The notes under the pieces are model-generated. The model made no database searches. It saw nothing but the letters and a program-made list of their open reading frames with translations, and was not told the origin of the DNA. DNA of 57,361 nucleotides from Streptomyces sp. ISL-43 (lineage in GTDB: Bacteria; Actinomycetota; Actinomycetes; Streptomycetales; Streptomycetaceae), in NCBI RefSeq assembly GCF_018614195.1, contig NZ_JAGGOT010000104.1, forward strand, positions 1-57,361, written 5' to 3'. Both the position numbers and the translations under genes were made by a program. This document shows positions 21,701-27,790 of the stretch, one piece after another. Position 1 is the first letter of the stretch. Each line of letters begins with the position of its first letter.

Positions 21701-23515
21701 AGTTCGGTGACCGCGAACAGCTACGCGTATGCCAACGCCAACCCGATGACCGTCACCGACCCGACGGGTCACTGGGGTGACTGGTTCAAGAAGATCGCCA
21801 AGAAGGTCACGCAGAAGGTCACGCAGACCGTCACGACGGCCTGGCACGCGACGGTCGCGACCGTCCAGAAGGCCGCCGTGGTGGTCAAGCAGGCCGCGCG
21901 GCAGGTCAAGCAGGCCGTCAAGAAGACCGTGTATCGGACGTACCGGGCGGTCAAGAAGACCGTGCGCTACGTCAACGACAGCGTCCGGAAGGTCAAGAGA
22001 TACGTCAAACGGACCTACAAGGCCGTAAAGAAGGTCGCCCACAAGGTCGTCAAGCACGTAAAGAAGCAGGTCCGTAAGGTCGCCAAGGCCGTCAAGCACG
22101 TGGCGAAGAAGGTGGTCAAGGCAGCCAAGAAGGTCGGCACAGCCGTCAAGAAGGCAGCCAAGGCAACAGCCAACTTCGTCAAGCAACACGCCTCGACCAT
22201 CGCCGCGGTGGCGGTCGGTGTCGCGGTCTTCGCGGGCTGCACGGCCATCACGGCCGGTGTCGGCGCGATCGGCTGCGCGGCCCTCGCGGGCGCGGCGGCC
22301 AATGGCGTCGGCTACATGATGAGCGACGGCCCCAAGACGCTGGGCGGATTCGCCATGGCGGTCGGCGTGGGCGCTCTGACCGGAGTCATCGGCGGCGTGG
22401 CGGGCGGCTTCGCCGCCGGCGCGGCCGGGCGTCTGATCTCGGGCACTGCCGGCCGGATCCTCTCCGGCGCGGCCAGCGGCGCGACGGAAGGTGCGGCGAC
22501 CGGCGCGGTCGAATACGGCACCTCCTGCATCAGTAGCAGGGAGGGCTGCAGCGTCGGCGGCGCGGCGAAGGCCACGGCGATCGGCGCGGCCATGGGCGGC
22601 GTCTTCGGCGCGGCGGGAAGCGCGCGCGGCCCGAAGTCGAAGGCCGGTTCGGAGCCGAGCGCTTCGGGAGGCTGCCGAGTGCGGACTCCGCACAGCTTCA
22701 CCGGCGCGACGGCCGTCCTGCTGGCGAACGGCTCGACGAAGCCGATCGCGGAGGTCAAGGCCGGGGACTACGTCCTGACGGCCGAGCCCGGCAAGAAGGA
22801 GAAGGAGAAGCACCGGGTCAAGGAGGTGGTCGTCACCAAGACCGACCGTGATTACGTCGATGTCGTCGTAGCCACGAAGGACGGTCCGAAGACCATCCAG
22901 ACCACCAAGCACCACCAGTTCTACGAGGCCACTCAGAACGCCTGGACCCAGGCCGGCGACCTCAAGGCCGGTCAGCAGCTCCAGAACGGTGACGGTGCGC
23001 TGACCGCCATTGTCGAGGTCACGTCGTACACGGCGGAGCGCGTCACTTACGACCTCAGCGTCGAGGACCTGCACACGTACTATGTGCTGGCGGGGGCGAC
23101 TCCGGTCCTGGTCCACAACTGTGGCGACGCCGAACTTCAGAGTGAGCTGACCCAGCTCGGCAGAGCTCGGATCGAACAGGTCACGAGCAGCCTTTCCGAA
23201 GGTGAAATCCTGCCGGGCGCGTTCAGCGTAGGGCGTGACCGAACCACCGGAAGGACGTACCACGGTGAGAGTGGACCCGCCACTGGACATCACACCGGCG
23301 TGACCTCCCGGCTGCCTGGAGAATCCCAGCTCCCCAACGGCCGCCCGCCAGGCGTGTGCGCAGAAGCACGCATGTGCACTAACGCCCTGAATGATGGAGC
23401 GTCGTTGGATAACTTGGATATCATCACCCTCAATCAGAAGGGAAAGAAGTTCAAAATGTGCCCCAACTGTCAAGTCTGGGTGCCGGGCTCGGTCAGGAAG
23501 GTGCTCACCGGATGA
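12800..23515 (+). CDS. Secreted RHS polymorphic toxin: LamG, YD repeats, HINT, YwqJ-type deaminase tip
   Basis: 3571 residues from the ATG at 12800, which begins a long Arg-rich signal peptide (ALSVLISFSCML, then TAAASG). Approximate order: DNRLRE-type domain 378-551; RHS entry region 657-721; LamG-like domains 909-1131, 1199-1414 and 1934-2134, two starting YWR and the third RYKMDE; YD repeats 1434-1931 and 2154-2918; RHS core AARWYSPQTGQFNSRD at 2944 ending in DPTG (Asp 2987); Lys/Arg-rich helical linker 2994-3131; Gly/Ala-rich hydrophobic segments to about 3270; HINT domain 3298-3441, starting SFTGATAV and ending VLVHNC. The last 130 residues carry CAE (Cys 3520, Glu 3522) and CPNC (Cys 3554, 3557), the zinc/catalytic signature of YwqJ-like nucleic-acid deaminases. 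By family knowledge the tip is released by HINT and acts inside a neighbouring cell. The stop overlaps the immunity gene. Confidence 0.9.
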   Translation: MRVRWVRSPRLFPPGRTGRRRARATALSVLISFSCMLTTETAAASGATLPSLSMPELSISSLMGWVSKSPLDTPDQQGGTARGKGHKASAEDTSAEGGAGREPGKGKGELDSYKRHTDQPGTATTGTAKGTAQSFDARTSKRDAKKSTATSDLYVNADGSTTVRHFASRTNFKADDGTWKQIDTGLVADTDGRLQERSNSLDVEFAPNAADQQLASIDFGSGRSLAYALKGASKAAPTVAANGTATYAGVLPDTDVQLVPLAEGFKENLVLRSAKAANSWTFLLDGKGLTPRIAADGDVEFTDADGKVTATIPHAFMEDSKIDPRSGDAAQSRAVTYELTSVDGKPALRMTADRAWLDAPERVYPVTVDPTVTSSNSTYSQNTISGDHSTENQIKVGSYDSGTNKANSFLQFSSLGTTLAGQRVTAATLNVYALWSSTCTPESFSVNHITQAWTPSGVTGYPGPSFGTAIGSTTPAPGASCTNTTGATNVGVKMPVSLQTAWFDQVALGGSNFGLALTAPTGDALHWKKFHSDNSATSAWRPALDLTYTANTKPQVDAQYPPENFQANTLQPELLVYASDADNWPGALTYSFEVYDADSGSTTPVATSGLTADRAWKVPAGKLSWSKNYSWYVSVTDGYASVLYSASRFSTTVPQPPVTSGLAQNNDGHEFDPSDGNYTTDDTDADVPVVGPSLQIDRSYNSIDPRIDSAFGAAWSTVVDMKAAETKDGAGTVTSVAITYPGGEQVAFGRNTDGTFVPPLGRYARLETVSGGYKLTDKDFTAYSFTQATAKTGVYAIAGIVDFAGRAETFTYNASKQLTKIASTTAGRSLGLTWDTPAGATAPHVATVYTDPSVLADPSSAQTWQYTYTGDQLTKVCPPADWAKCQVYTYATGNHHRTTVLDADPYAYWRLGEASGATVTKDTVDNNQGKYNGLYRNVTLGSSSLLAGSTQKTATFNGTTSYVEMPSAPGATPSYTTISLWFKTTQAGGVLFYYGDKPLSASDPVGTTQFNTPALYVGTDGKLRGCLATGVCSTTITSAASVNDGQWHQATLTGAGNTQTLYLDGASQGSKTGQIKDWNTPYITLGAGVNTHNWPAMNAGDQLGHFSGQLAEAAIYTEPLTADVIGAQYQAAKRSAGLLNKITTPAGKTQASVTYGTTDDLVQQATDGNGGTWKLNPATVTGSSQVYRSAVMGSAPSGYWRMDDTQGAAQAANELHTGFGTYNTVTQGVAGPFGAGDVTAAQFNGTSSFVEVPYGPLHTKADRSVELWFKTTKPGVIMSDQSKAPNDPAGVSGDWSDLLYVGADGKLRGHWWSSTCNGNANVASTASVTDNGWHHAVLSAAGTTQTLYLDGAKQSTCTGAPDDQATSRTFVGAGFSKWTSSPADVSFFTGSIAEVAVHPKGLTDDEVARHWSAYKASSGVAPVRTVTLTDPANKTLTYVYDAELGNRLLAAVDTEGKRTTYGYDTAGFLHTVTDANGNRSVTGHDIRGNTVSQSVCQDTAANKCSTSYYTYYPDATTAFPPMDLRNDLLLTERDGRSSGPTDNTYLTTNTYDTGGKLTAVTTPPVPGFPNGRTATTTYTTAATPAAEGGAAVAPAGLVNQVTTAGGKKTSYTYFVNGDLAEITDANGAKAKVTYDNLGRQLTRTEISDANPAGLVTSQTYDKNDQVVTETGPAVTNRVTGAVHQARTTTGFDADGNILSQTVSDVTGGDAARTTTMTYDPYNRLAGRTDPGGDTTSFEYDGYGNKVKETDPAGNVNTFTFDGENRPLTTSLLNHTGDPNNPSAPATLVQESRAYDPAGRLASITDSMGWVTAYTYTDDGLSATVVRKDPQSGKSFTQQANTYDAAGNLLQQVTNDGRTTTAFTVDAADRTTKSVLDPAGLARTTKVSYDPDDNVVSETETDPATGDVSTTDTRYDQLGNITGKTVHDGTTAPVARYKMDETTGSSAADSSGANNTVTRGTGMRVSTDRGGSAVFDGDANSYGQSSGPAVNTSGSFTVSTWAKLDDLTTSRTVLSQDGKSAYGFALYFSTSGGWTFALPTQDVQPNTLVRALSGLGPVTAGTWTHLTGVYDLEAGKIRLYVNGVLAQEVAFTSPWESTGPLQIGRNKTAGGYSGGHKGGLDDVQVYGEALTAAQVSAVKDGTLPAAGSSVHSNTWRLDQRGLPLSVTDANGDTTDYGYDEAGQQTTVTEPTVNAEQNGGTPVSVRPVSMTGYNTFGESTESSDPLGNVVVTAYDAEGQESSTTSPNYLAPGSSTPITATSWNEYNKLGQVTAEVDPLGARKTYTYTQLGDLASVTDPGGGTTKYVYDTNGDQLSATRPNGAREETTWDYLERPLTSTDIVRQPTQRAYTAINEYDAPGGNLSRTVSPTGIAQSYKYNNVGEVTEVTDSAGSKSTFTYNMDGQVLTATDPDGTSTKNTYDGFGQATTTSDLDTNGTVLRSSSSSYDRAGNPVTLTDARGHTTTFTNDATGLITKAVQPVSATESITTTFGYDAAGNRTRFTDGRGNPFLTTYNTWGMPESVIEPSTPTHPNAADRTFTTVYDGAGRPKEQRSPGGVVATNEYDVKGRLITQAGTGAEVATISRTYDYDADDRVTAVAGTGTDKNTFSYDDRGLLLSAAGPSGASSFAWNGDGAMTSRTDASGTSSFGYDTAGRLKTVNDAVTGGTLTYGYNVNSDVTSIDYGTGKAKRSYTYDALQRVTNDKLTSPSGAQQSSITYGWDENGNETSKTTAGLAGSSANTYTYDWANRLSSWNNGTTTEAYGYDGAGNRTRVGGDTYTYDARNRLTSDGHSSYAYTTRGTMSSVTDEGGKTTSLKADAFNRVINEGDRTYAYDGLDRVLSASTPTSGPLFSFQYSGTGNDVASDGMATYSRDTDGSLVGIKTGVASVLALTDLHTDVVGQFTATGEALAGSTTYSPFGKVVSTQGMVGQLGYQSGWTDPETAKVNMAARWYSPQTGQFNSRDTVAQNPLPSSVTANSYAYANANPMTVTDPTGHWGDWFKKIAKKVTQKVTQTVTTAWHATVATVQKAAVVVKQAARQVKQAVKKTVYRTYRAVKKTVRYVNDSVRKVKRYVKRTYKAVKKVAHKVVKHVKKQVRKVAKAVKHVAKKVVKAAKKVGTAVKKAAKATANFVKQHASTIAAVAVGVAVFAGCTAITAGVGAIGCAALAGAAANGVGYMMSDGPKTLGGFAMAVGVGALTGVIGGVAGGFAAGAAGRLISGTAGRILSGAASGATEGAATGAVEYGTSCISSREGCSVGGAAKATAIGAAMGGVFGAAGSARGPKSKAGSEPSASGGCRVRTPHSFTGATAVLLANGSTKPIAEVKAGDYVLTAEPGKKEKEKHRVKEVVVTKTDRDYVDVVVATKDGPKTIQTTKHHQFYEATQNAWTQAGDLKAGQQLQNGDGALTAIVEVTSYTAERVTYDLSVEDLHTYYVLAGATPVLVHNCGDAELQSELTQLGRARIEQVTSSLSEGEILPGAFSVGRDRTTGRTYHGESGPATGHHTGVTSRLPGESQLPNGRPPGVCAEARMCTNALNDGASLDNLDIITLNQKGKKFKMCPNCQVWVPGSVRKVLTG

Positions 23516-23964
23516 GCGGATTCAATGACACTTCCCGGCAGCAGAGATTGCGTGATGCATTCCCCGACGCAACCCGAGTAGACCTGGGTTCAGCTTCTAT
23601 CGATCATGTGTCCAGGCTCTACGAAGGGGCTGGTTATGACGTAGGGGCGGAGTTGCGTGGATTTCTCGAAGAGTATCGAGAGTTCTCCATCTCTTGGATG
23701 TACCGCGAAATTGAGGTGGGCGTGCAAATTGACGCTGAGGAAGCCCTTTCTTTCTACCCCGGTAACATTCGTATATTTTCCCAGAGGGTGGGGCGCCCTT
23801 TGATCCCCGTCGGCTCTGCGTTCGCCACCGAAGAAGTGGTATTGATCGCGACCGATGGAGACGTATATCTCGCTGGAGATGCCGGAATGCAGTACGTCGG
23901 GAATGGGTTTATGCAATCCATGCAGGCTCTGATTTCTGGAACTTGGGACAAGACCTTCTTCTGA
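23512..23964 (+). CDS. SUKH-type immunity protein (SUKH-3-like)
   Basis: 150 residues starting inside the toxin stop (ATGA). The pattern fits SUKH-3: DLGSASIDHVSRLYEGAGYDVGAELRGFLEEY near the N-terminus, then LGRPLIPVG-like RVGRPLIPVGSAF, and IATDGDVYLAGD. Known for the family: SUKH proteins are the usual immunity partners of nuclease and deaminase tips, including YwqJ types. Inference: it binds and neutralises the deaminase tip of the RHS protein in the producing cell. Base composition is clearly less GC-rich than neighbouring core genes, as expected for an exchanged toxin-immunity module. Confidence 0.82.
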   Translation: MSGFNDTSRQQRLRDAFPDATRVDLGSASIDHVSRLYEGAGYDVGAELRGFLEEYREFSISWMYREIEVGVQIDAEEALSFYPGNIRIFSQRVGRPLIPVGSAFATEEVVLIATDGDVYLAGDAGMQYVGNGFMQSMQALISGTWDKTFF

Positions 23965-23985
23965 AGGGCGTAGTTGCAATCCCGT

Positions 23986-24120
23986 ATGAGGGTCCGCCGG
24001 TTTGATGACACGTGGCGAGCCTACGAAGAGGCAACTCGGCAGCGTCCCTCTGAAGGTCTGCTGACCTTCACGCTGAAGCAAGCCGCTGATTACTGCCGTG
24101 GTGTGGCGTCAGCTGCATGA
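23986..24120 (+). CDS. Possible 44-residue orphan ORF
   Basis: The ATG at 23986 opens a short frame encoding MRVRRFDDTWRAYEEATRQ and ending in TGA at 24118. It is charged and could be helical. It lies between the first immunity gene and its terminator, without a strong ribosome site. It may be a real small protein or the remnant of another module. Not recognised. Confidence 0.25.
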   Translation: MRVRRFDDTWRAYEEATRQRPSEGLLTFTLKQAADYCRGVASAA

Positions 24121-24139
24121 TGCTGAACAGAGATGAAAA

Positions 24140-24176
24140 GCGAGCGGCCCCACCGGATTCTGGTGGGGCCGCTCGT
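24140..24176 (+). terminator. Strong hairpin terminator after the RHS/immunity pair
   Basis: A 15-bp stem (arms 24140-24154 and 24162-24176; 14 Watson-Crick pairs plus one wobble) with a 7-base loop, just after the immunity gene and the small ORF. Confidence 0.75.
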
Positions 24177-24267
24177 GTGTGCTGGGGGCGTCTGGTGGCA
24201 GTAATTACGGCAACAACCACGGATTCAGGCACACGACCACGGACACCAGCGAAACCCTGAACCGTCA

Positions 24268-24291
24268 CTCATCTGTATAAATACAGATGAG
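24268..24291. promoter_or_regulatory. AT-rich 24-bp palindrome
   Basis: Perfect 11-bp arms (24268-24278 and 24281-24291) separated by AA; the core reads CTGTAT-AA-ATACAG. It is strikingly AT-rich for this genome and lies just before the HINT remnant. It could be an operator or a recombination scar. Nothing adjacent identifies a cognate protein. Confidence 0.5.
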
Positions 24292-24302
24292 AGGGCCCTG
24301 GT

Positions 24303-24419
24303 GGGCGCACGTTCTATGTGCCGGCGAGGGCCACGCCGGTCCTCGTCCGCAATTGGGGTGATCTGGCTGGGGGCGAGGCTGCTTACCCCCACCTCGCCCA
24401 CACTGAATGGGGCACCTGA
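24303..24419 (+). pseudogene. Remnant of an RHS HINT C-terminus with short tail
   Basis: The frame from about 24303 to the TGA at 24417-24419 reads TFYVPARATPVLVRNWGD and then about 18 residues. It aligns with the end of the intact HINT domain (TYYVLAGATPVLVHNCGD at the end of the RHS protein), with strong similarity at DNA level too. The terminal His-Asn-Cys has become Arg-Asn-Trp, so processing would be lost. It is preceded by an in-frame TGA at 24288-24290 and has no start. The next gene begins 4 bases after its stop, the usual toxin-immunity spacing. I read it as a displaced, decayed toxin module. Confidence 0.72.
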
Positions 24420-24423
24420 AGCC

Positions 24424-25101
24424 GTGAGTGATCACATTGTCAATGTAGCCGAGTTCGATTTCGGTATCACTCGACTAGCCGGTGAATTTCACCAGGACTG
24501 GCGCAACTATGCGGACACGCCTAGCGGTATGGTTCATGTGTGGATCAGTGAACTCGGCGAGCCGCGCACGGAGAAGGTGTCCCTCCTCCTTGAGGATGTC
24601 CGGAGGATTCTCGGGTCAGCCCTTTCGGGGGCTTCCCTGGAAGTTCTCTGGAACGCCTGCGCCCCCTCCGCATGCCCATCCGGGCTTTTCGGAGGGGGCG
24701 GCAGGGGCTGGCTGCTTCAGGTCGAAGATATCGCTCGTACCTGGCTTGCCGAGCGCCCCGGGTTCGACTGCGGGGTTTCGGGTTGTCGGCACGCTCCGCT
24801 TCCCGGTGTTTTCGAACGGTGGATCAAGGAGGCGGCGCTGTCCGGCGGTCTCGTACAGGAGGGGGTTTCGGGTCCCGATTTCTCCGCCGCGTGGCACGAG
24901 ATCGCCGAGACCGTCTGCCCGGAGCTGGCGCTGCGCGTTGCCGTCCGGTGCCTGCTGAGCTCCAACGGATCCATCCCCGCTCATATTTATGGCGAAATGG
25001 ACAGGCAGGGCGCGATCTACGGATACGGTGACTTCCTGGTCTCGGCAGTGGAGTACCTCGTCGACACCGAACCTCCGGAAAGCCCTAGCCAGGAGCTCTG
25101 A
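24424..25101 (+). CDS. Orphan immunity protein, CdiI-like
   Basis: 225 residues from the GTG at 24424, chosen because it lies 4 bases after the stop of the HINT remnant. A longer in-frame start at 24301 would run through the remnant. The N-terminal part (AGEFHQDW, then LLLEDVRRILGSALSGASLEVLW) resembles contact-dependent-inhibition immunity proteins with the FHQDW and LLEDI-like motifs. The C-terminal half (from about 95) is unfamiliar and has several Cys residues. Context: it would be the immunity gene of a toxin tip that has been lost. A terminator follows at 25118. Confidence 0.6.
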   Translation: MSDHIVNVAEFDFGITRLAGEFHQDWRNYADTPSGMVHVWISELGEPRTEKVSLLLEDVRRILGSALSGASLEVLWNACAPSACPSGLFGGGGRGWLLQVEDIARTWLAERPGFDCGVSGCRHAPLPGVFERWIKEAALSGGLVQEGVSGPDFSAAWHEIAETVCPELALRVAVRCLLSSNGSIPAHIYGEMDRQGAIYGYGDFLVSAVEYLVDTEPPESPSQEL

Positions 25102-25117
25102 AGCGAGCCGTGTGCTC

Positions 25118-25155
25118 AGACCGGTCCGGCCGCATCGCGGCCGGTCCGGTCTTTT
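25118..25155 (+). terminator. Rho-independent-like terminator
   Basis: 16-bp stem with one mismatch (arms 25118-25133 and 25137-25152), 3-base loop, then T residues, 17 bp after the orphan immunity gene. Confidence 0.75.
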
Positions 25156-25332
25156 CATGTGTATCGGCCCGTCCAGGGCGTGACCCGCCGACGACTGGTG
25201 CGAGGACACCACCCCGAGGTGGTGCCGGTCCACTACCAGCGCCGAGCAGTCCACCAACCATGAAGGTCACGATTTGCGGTGGGAGCGTTTACTCTCGGGT
25301 CCAGCTGGGTACGGATGTGCGATTCTGATCTT
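25156..25332. other. Intergenic region before the I36 gene
   Basis: No convincing gene. It contains a small perfect hairpin (arms 25207-25213 and 25218-25224) and probably the promoter of the next gene. The minus strand has a short open stretch (WLVDCSALVVDRHHLGVV), which I could not assign. Confidence 0.35.
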
Positions 25333-26055
25333 GTGAAGACCACCATCCTGCGAGGCGCCCTGATCACGGGCGTCCTGGCGCTCCTCGGGGGAGTGCTCAT
25401 GGCGCTCCCCGCGAGTGCCGCCGGCTACGAAGCCTGCCCGACCGACAACCTCTGCCTCTACAGCGGGCCCAACGGCACCAACGACGAGGGCGACTCCGTG
25501 CACGCCTTCGACCTGGCCAAGAACAGCGAGTCCGAGTCGTACGAGACCTGGAACGACCAAGCCGAGTCGGTCTCGAACAACTCCTCCTACTGGGCCTGCA
25601 TGTACGTGGAGACCCGCTACGGGGGCCAGGTCAAGGCGATTGCGCCCAAGACCTCGAAGGCCCCCACCCAGGGCAACCTCGCCACCCTGGCCGGCAACCT
25701 CGGAGGCAAGCTGTCCTCCCACAAGCTCGCGAAGTCCCAGGGCCACTGCTTCACCGGCTACGAGCGCTGCGAAGACGGCAACCTCTGCTTCTTCCAGCAG
25801 CCCAGCGGTCGCGGCGCGATGTTCCAGACCCAGATCGACTACAACGCCTACCACCCGGACTACTGGGCCAAGAAGATCGAGTCGGTCTACAACCGCACCG
25901 AGAAGTCGGCCTGCTTCTACGACAAGGCGTCCTCGGCGATCACGGCAGCGGACAAGCCGTTCCGCGTCCTGCCCGGTGACTCCACCACCGTCGCCGGCGC
26001 CTACGCCGACACTTTCGTTTCCCACAAGCTGCGCGACAAGGCGGACTGCTCGTGA
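25333..26055 (+). CDS. Secreted peptidase inhibitor family I36 protein
   Basis: 240 residues from the GTG at 25333, giving a clean signal peptide (ALITGVLALLGGVLMALPASAAG, cleavage near residue 31). ATG 25315 and ATG 25279 are in-frame alternatives. Two I36-like modules are visible. Module 1 has CPTDNLCLYSG, a WNDQAESVSN stretch and CMYVETRYGG. Module 2 has CEDGNLCFFQQ, WAKKIESVYNRT and CFYD. Known members inhibit extracellular proteases or bind surfaces; a target cannot be deduced. The stop overlaps the GTG of the next secreted enzyme (GTGA), so they form an operon. Confidence 0.85.
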   Translation: MKTTILRGALITGVLALLGGVLMALPASAAGYEACPTDNLCLYSGPNGTNDEGDSVHAFDLAKNSESESYETWNDQAESVSNNSSYWACMYVETRYGGQVKAIAPKTSKAPTQGNLATLAGNLGGKLSSHKLAKSQGHCFTGYERCEDGNLCFFQQPSGRGAMFQTQIDYNAYHPDYWAKKIESVYNRTEKSACFYDKASSAITAADKPFRVLPGDSTTVAGAYADTFVSHKLRDKADCS

Positions 26056-27650
26056 CCCTCACGACCACCGGGCGCCGCCGCGGAGCACTCGCCGCCGGCA
26101 CCGCCCTGACCTCGGTACTGCTGCTCGTCAACCCGGGCGCGTCCAGCGTCTCGGCCGCCGTGAACGCCCCCGCCATCACGGGCTGGACGCCGCTGGACGC
26201 CCAGCACCAGCAATTGGACCCGGGAGTGGACCTCTTCCGCTACAAGGAGACGTCCCCCGGCCCGCTGCGCGCGGGCAAGCCGCGCGAGCTGAACGTGATG
26301 CGCATCGACCCGGCCATCAGCGCGGTGAGGATCGAGAGCACCTACGGCAAGAAGGCGGGCGAAAGCGAGATAGTCCGCGATCAGCTGAACCAGTACGCCC
26401 AGCTCCCGCTGGCCGGGATCAACGCGAGCTACTTCATGAGGGAGGGTGAGCACGCCGCGCAGCCGGCCACGCCCGAAACCGTACAGAGCTTCGGCGTCAC
26501 GGCCCGCGACGGCGTCCTGCTGGGCGCGGCCTGCGACCCGACCACGACGGCCCGGCGCTCGGTCGTCCTCCAGCACGGCATTCCGTACGTGACCAGGCTG
26601 TCGACGACGCTCTCCGTGACCAGCAGCGTCGTACCGTCCGGCGGAGGCTCGGCGTCGCACACGATCGACGACGTCAACCGCAATCCCGGAGGCGCCCTGG
26701 CCTGCCCGCGGGACGACGAGGACGGTGTCGCCGACGGGGCGGTGGACGGGGTCCGCGGGATCGAGTACACGGACGCCCACGGCAAGGAGATGACCGTCTT
26801 CCAGGACCCGCAGGAGATCGTCCTCTTCAACGACCGCTACGGGATGCCCACCCCGACCCCCGGCATGAACCCCAAGATCGGCTCGGACAACCAGGCAGGC
26901 TTCGAGGTCCTGGTCGAGGCGGACGGCACCCTCACCCGCCCGGCCGACTGGACCACGCGCGGCGGACACCTGGTCCCCCAGGGCAAGCAGATCCTCCAGG
27001 CCATCGGCACCGAGCCCACCGCCTGGCTCCAGGGGATGTTCGACACGAAGGCCAAGCTCACCATCGACCAGAAGGTGACCGACCTCGCCGACAACCGCGA
27101 CATCCCGCTTGACGAGTCCGTGGACATCCTCTCCGGCGGTACCCGCCTGATGGGCGACGGCACGAACTGGGCTCCCGCCATCTACGCGAAGAACGGGGAC
27201 GGCACGACGAAGTACGTGGACGGCAAGCCGGTACTGACCTCGTGCGCCCGCATCGTGACGAAGGAGGGCGCCGACCCGGCGGCCGAGCTCACCGGGAGCG
27301 ACATCATCTGCAAGGACGCGCGCACGACACTGGGAGCCGATGACCAGGGGCGCACGGTCATCGTGACGATCACCGGCACGCGCGACGAGCCCGAGGACGG
27401 CGCCGAGGCCCTCGCCACGTTCGACGGCTCCTTCCTCTCGGAGGTCACGGCCGTGTTCACGCAGCTCAAGGTCACGGACGCCATCAACCTCGACGGGGGC
27501 GGCTCGACGATGCTGCTCACCCGCGATCCGTCCAACCCGAACAACTACACGCGCCAGACCGGCCTGACAGACCAGAAGCACCGGCCGGTCTTCGACTCCG
27601 TCTACGTGGGAGTGGGCGGAGCGGCCGTCACTCCGGGCAGCGGCCTCTGA
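26052..27650 (+). CDS. Secreted phosphodiester glycosidase (NAGPA domain) protein
   Basis: 532 residues with an Arg-rich N-terminus and signal peptide (LAAGTALTSVLLLVNPGASSVSA). Typical NAGPA features are LNVMRIDP near residue 80, AGINASYFM around 118, GTRLMGDG, and the conserved C-terminal DAINLDGGGSTMLL. The family hydrolyses phosphodiester-linked sugars such as N-acetylglucosamine-1-phosphodiester and occurs in bacteria as exported cell-wall-related enzymes. The GTG overlaps the stop of the I36 gene. A strong hairpin follows. Confidence 0.88.
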   Translation: MTLTTTGRRRGALAAGTALTSVLLLVNPGASSVSAAVNAPAITGWTPLDAQHQQLDPGVDLFRYKETSPGPLRAGKPRELNVMRIDPAISAVRIESTYGKKAGESEIVRDQLNQYAQLPLAGINASYFMREGEHAAQPATPETVQSFGVTARDGVLLGAACDPTTTARRSVVLQHGIPYVTRLSTTLSVTSSVVPSGGGSASHTIDDVNRNPGGALACPRDDEDGVADGAVDGVRGIEYTDAHGKEMTVFQDPQEIVLFNDRYGMPTPTPGMNPKIGSDNQAGFEVLVEADGTLTRPADWTTRGGHLVPQGKQILQAIGTEPTAWLQGMFDTKAKLTIDQKVTDLADNRDIPLDESVDILSGGTRLMGDGTNWAPAIYAKNGDGTTKYVDGKPVLTSCARIVTKEGADPAAELTGSDIICKDARTTLGADDQGRTVIVTITGTRDEPEDGAEALATFDGSFLSEVTAVFTQLKVTDAINLDGGGSTMLLTRDPSNPNNYTRQTGLTDQKHRPVFDSVYVGVGGAAVTPGSGL

Positions 27651-27670
27651 GAAATCCCACGAAAAGGCAA

Positions 27671-27708
27671 CAGGGCCGCGACACCGTTCATTCGGAGTCG
27701 CGGCCCTG
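27671..27708 (+). terminator. Hairpin terminator after the NAGPA gene
   Basis: Perfect 12-bp stem (27671-27682 with 27697-27708) and 14-base loop, 20 bp after the stop. Confidence 0.7.
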
Positions 27709-27790
27709 CTGCGTGAAGCCGGCGGGCGGGTCACGAGTGCGCAACTCATCGAGATCGGTGGGCAGTAGTCCGATTTGGGTATATCGAGAC

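Noticed and set aside
22851..23052. Other TTA triplets (for example in the HINT region, and near 4565 and 37953)
   Set aside because: They span two codons, such as GAT-TAC, ACT-TAC or CGT-TAC, and are not in-frame UUA codons.
16940..23473. Very long minus-strand open frame (about 2177 codons) inside the RHS gene
   Set aside because: Shadow frame of the RHS coding strand. The composition is Arg/Val/Gly biased with no recognisable motif, and the plus strand has clear YD repeats and HINT.
24268..24291. LexA/SOS box
   Set aside because: The CTGT...ACAG core recalls the enterobacterial SOS box, but actinobacterial LexA recognises a different GAAC/GTTC-type sequence, so I did not assign it.
24301..24423. 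Extended start of the CdiI-like protein at GTG 24301
   Set aside because: That part is a different frame of the HINT remnant, has no ribosome site, and reads as unrelated Arg/Ser-rich sequence.
25156..25260. Possible transposase remnant on the minus strand
   Set aside because: A short open stretch reads like protein, but there are no inverted ends, target duplication or catalytic motif to support an insertion sequence.
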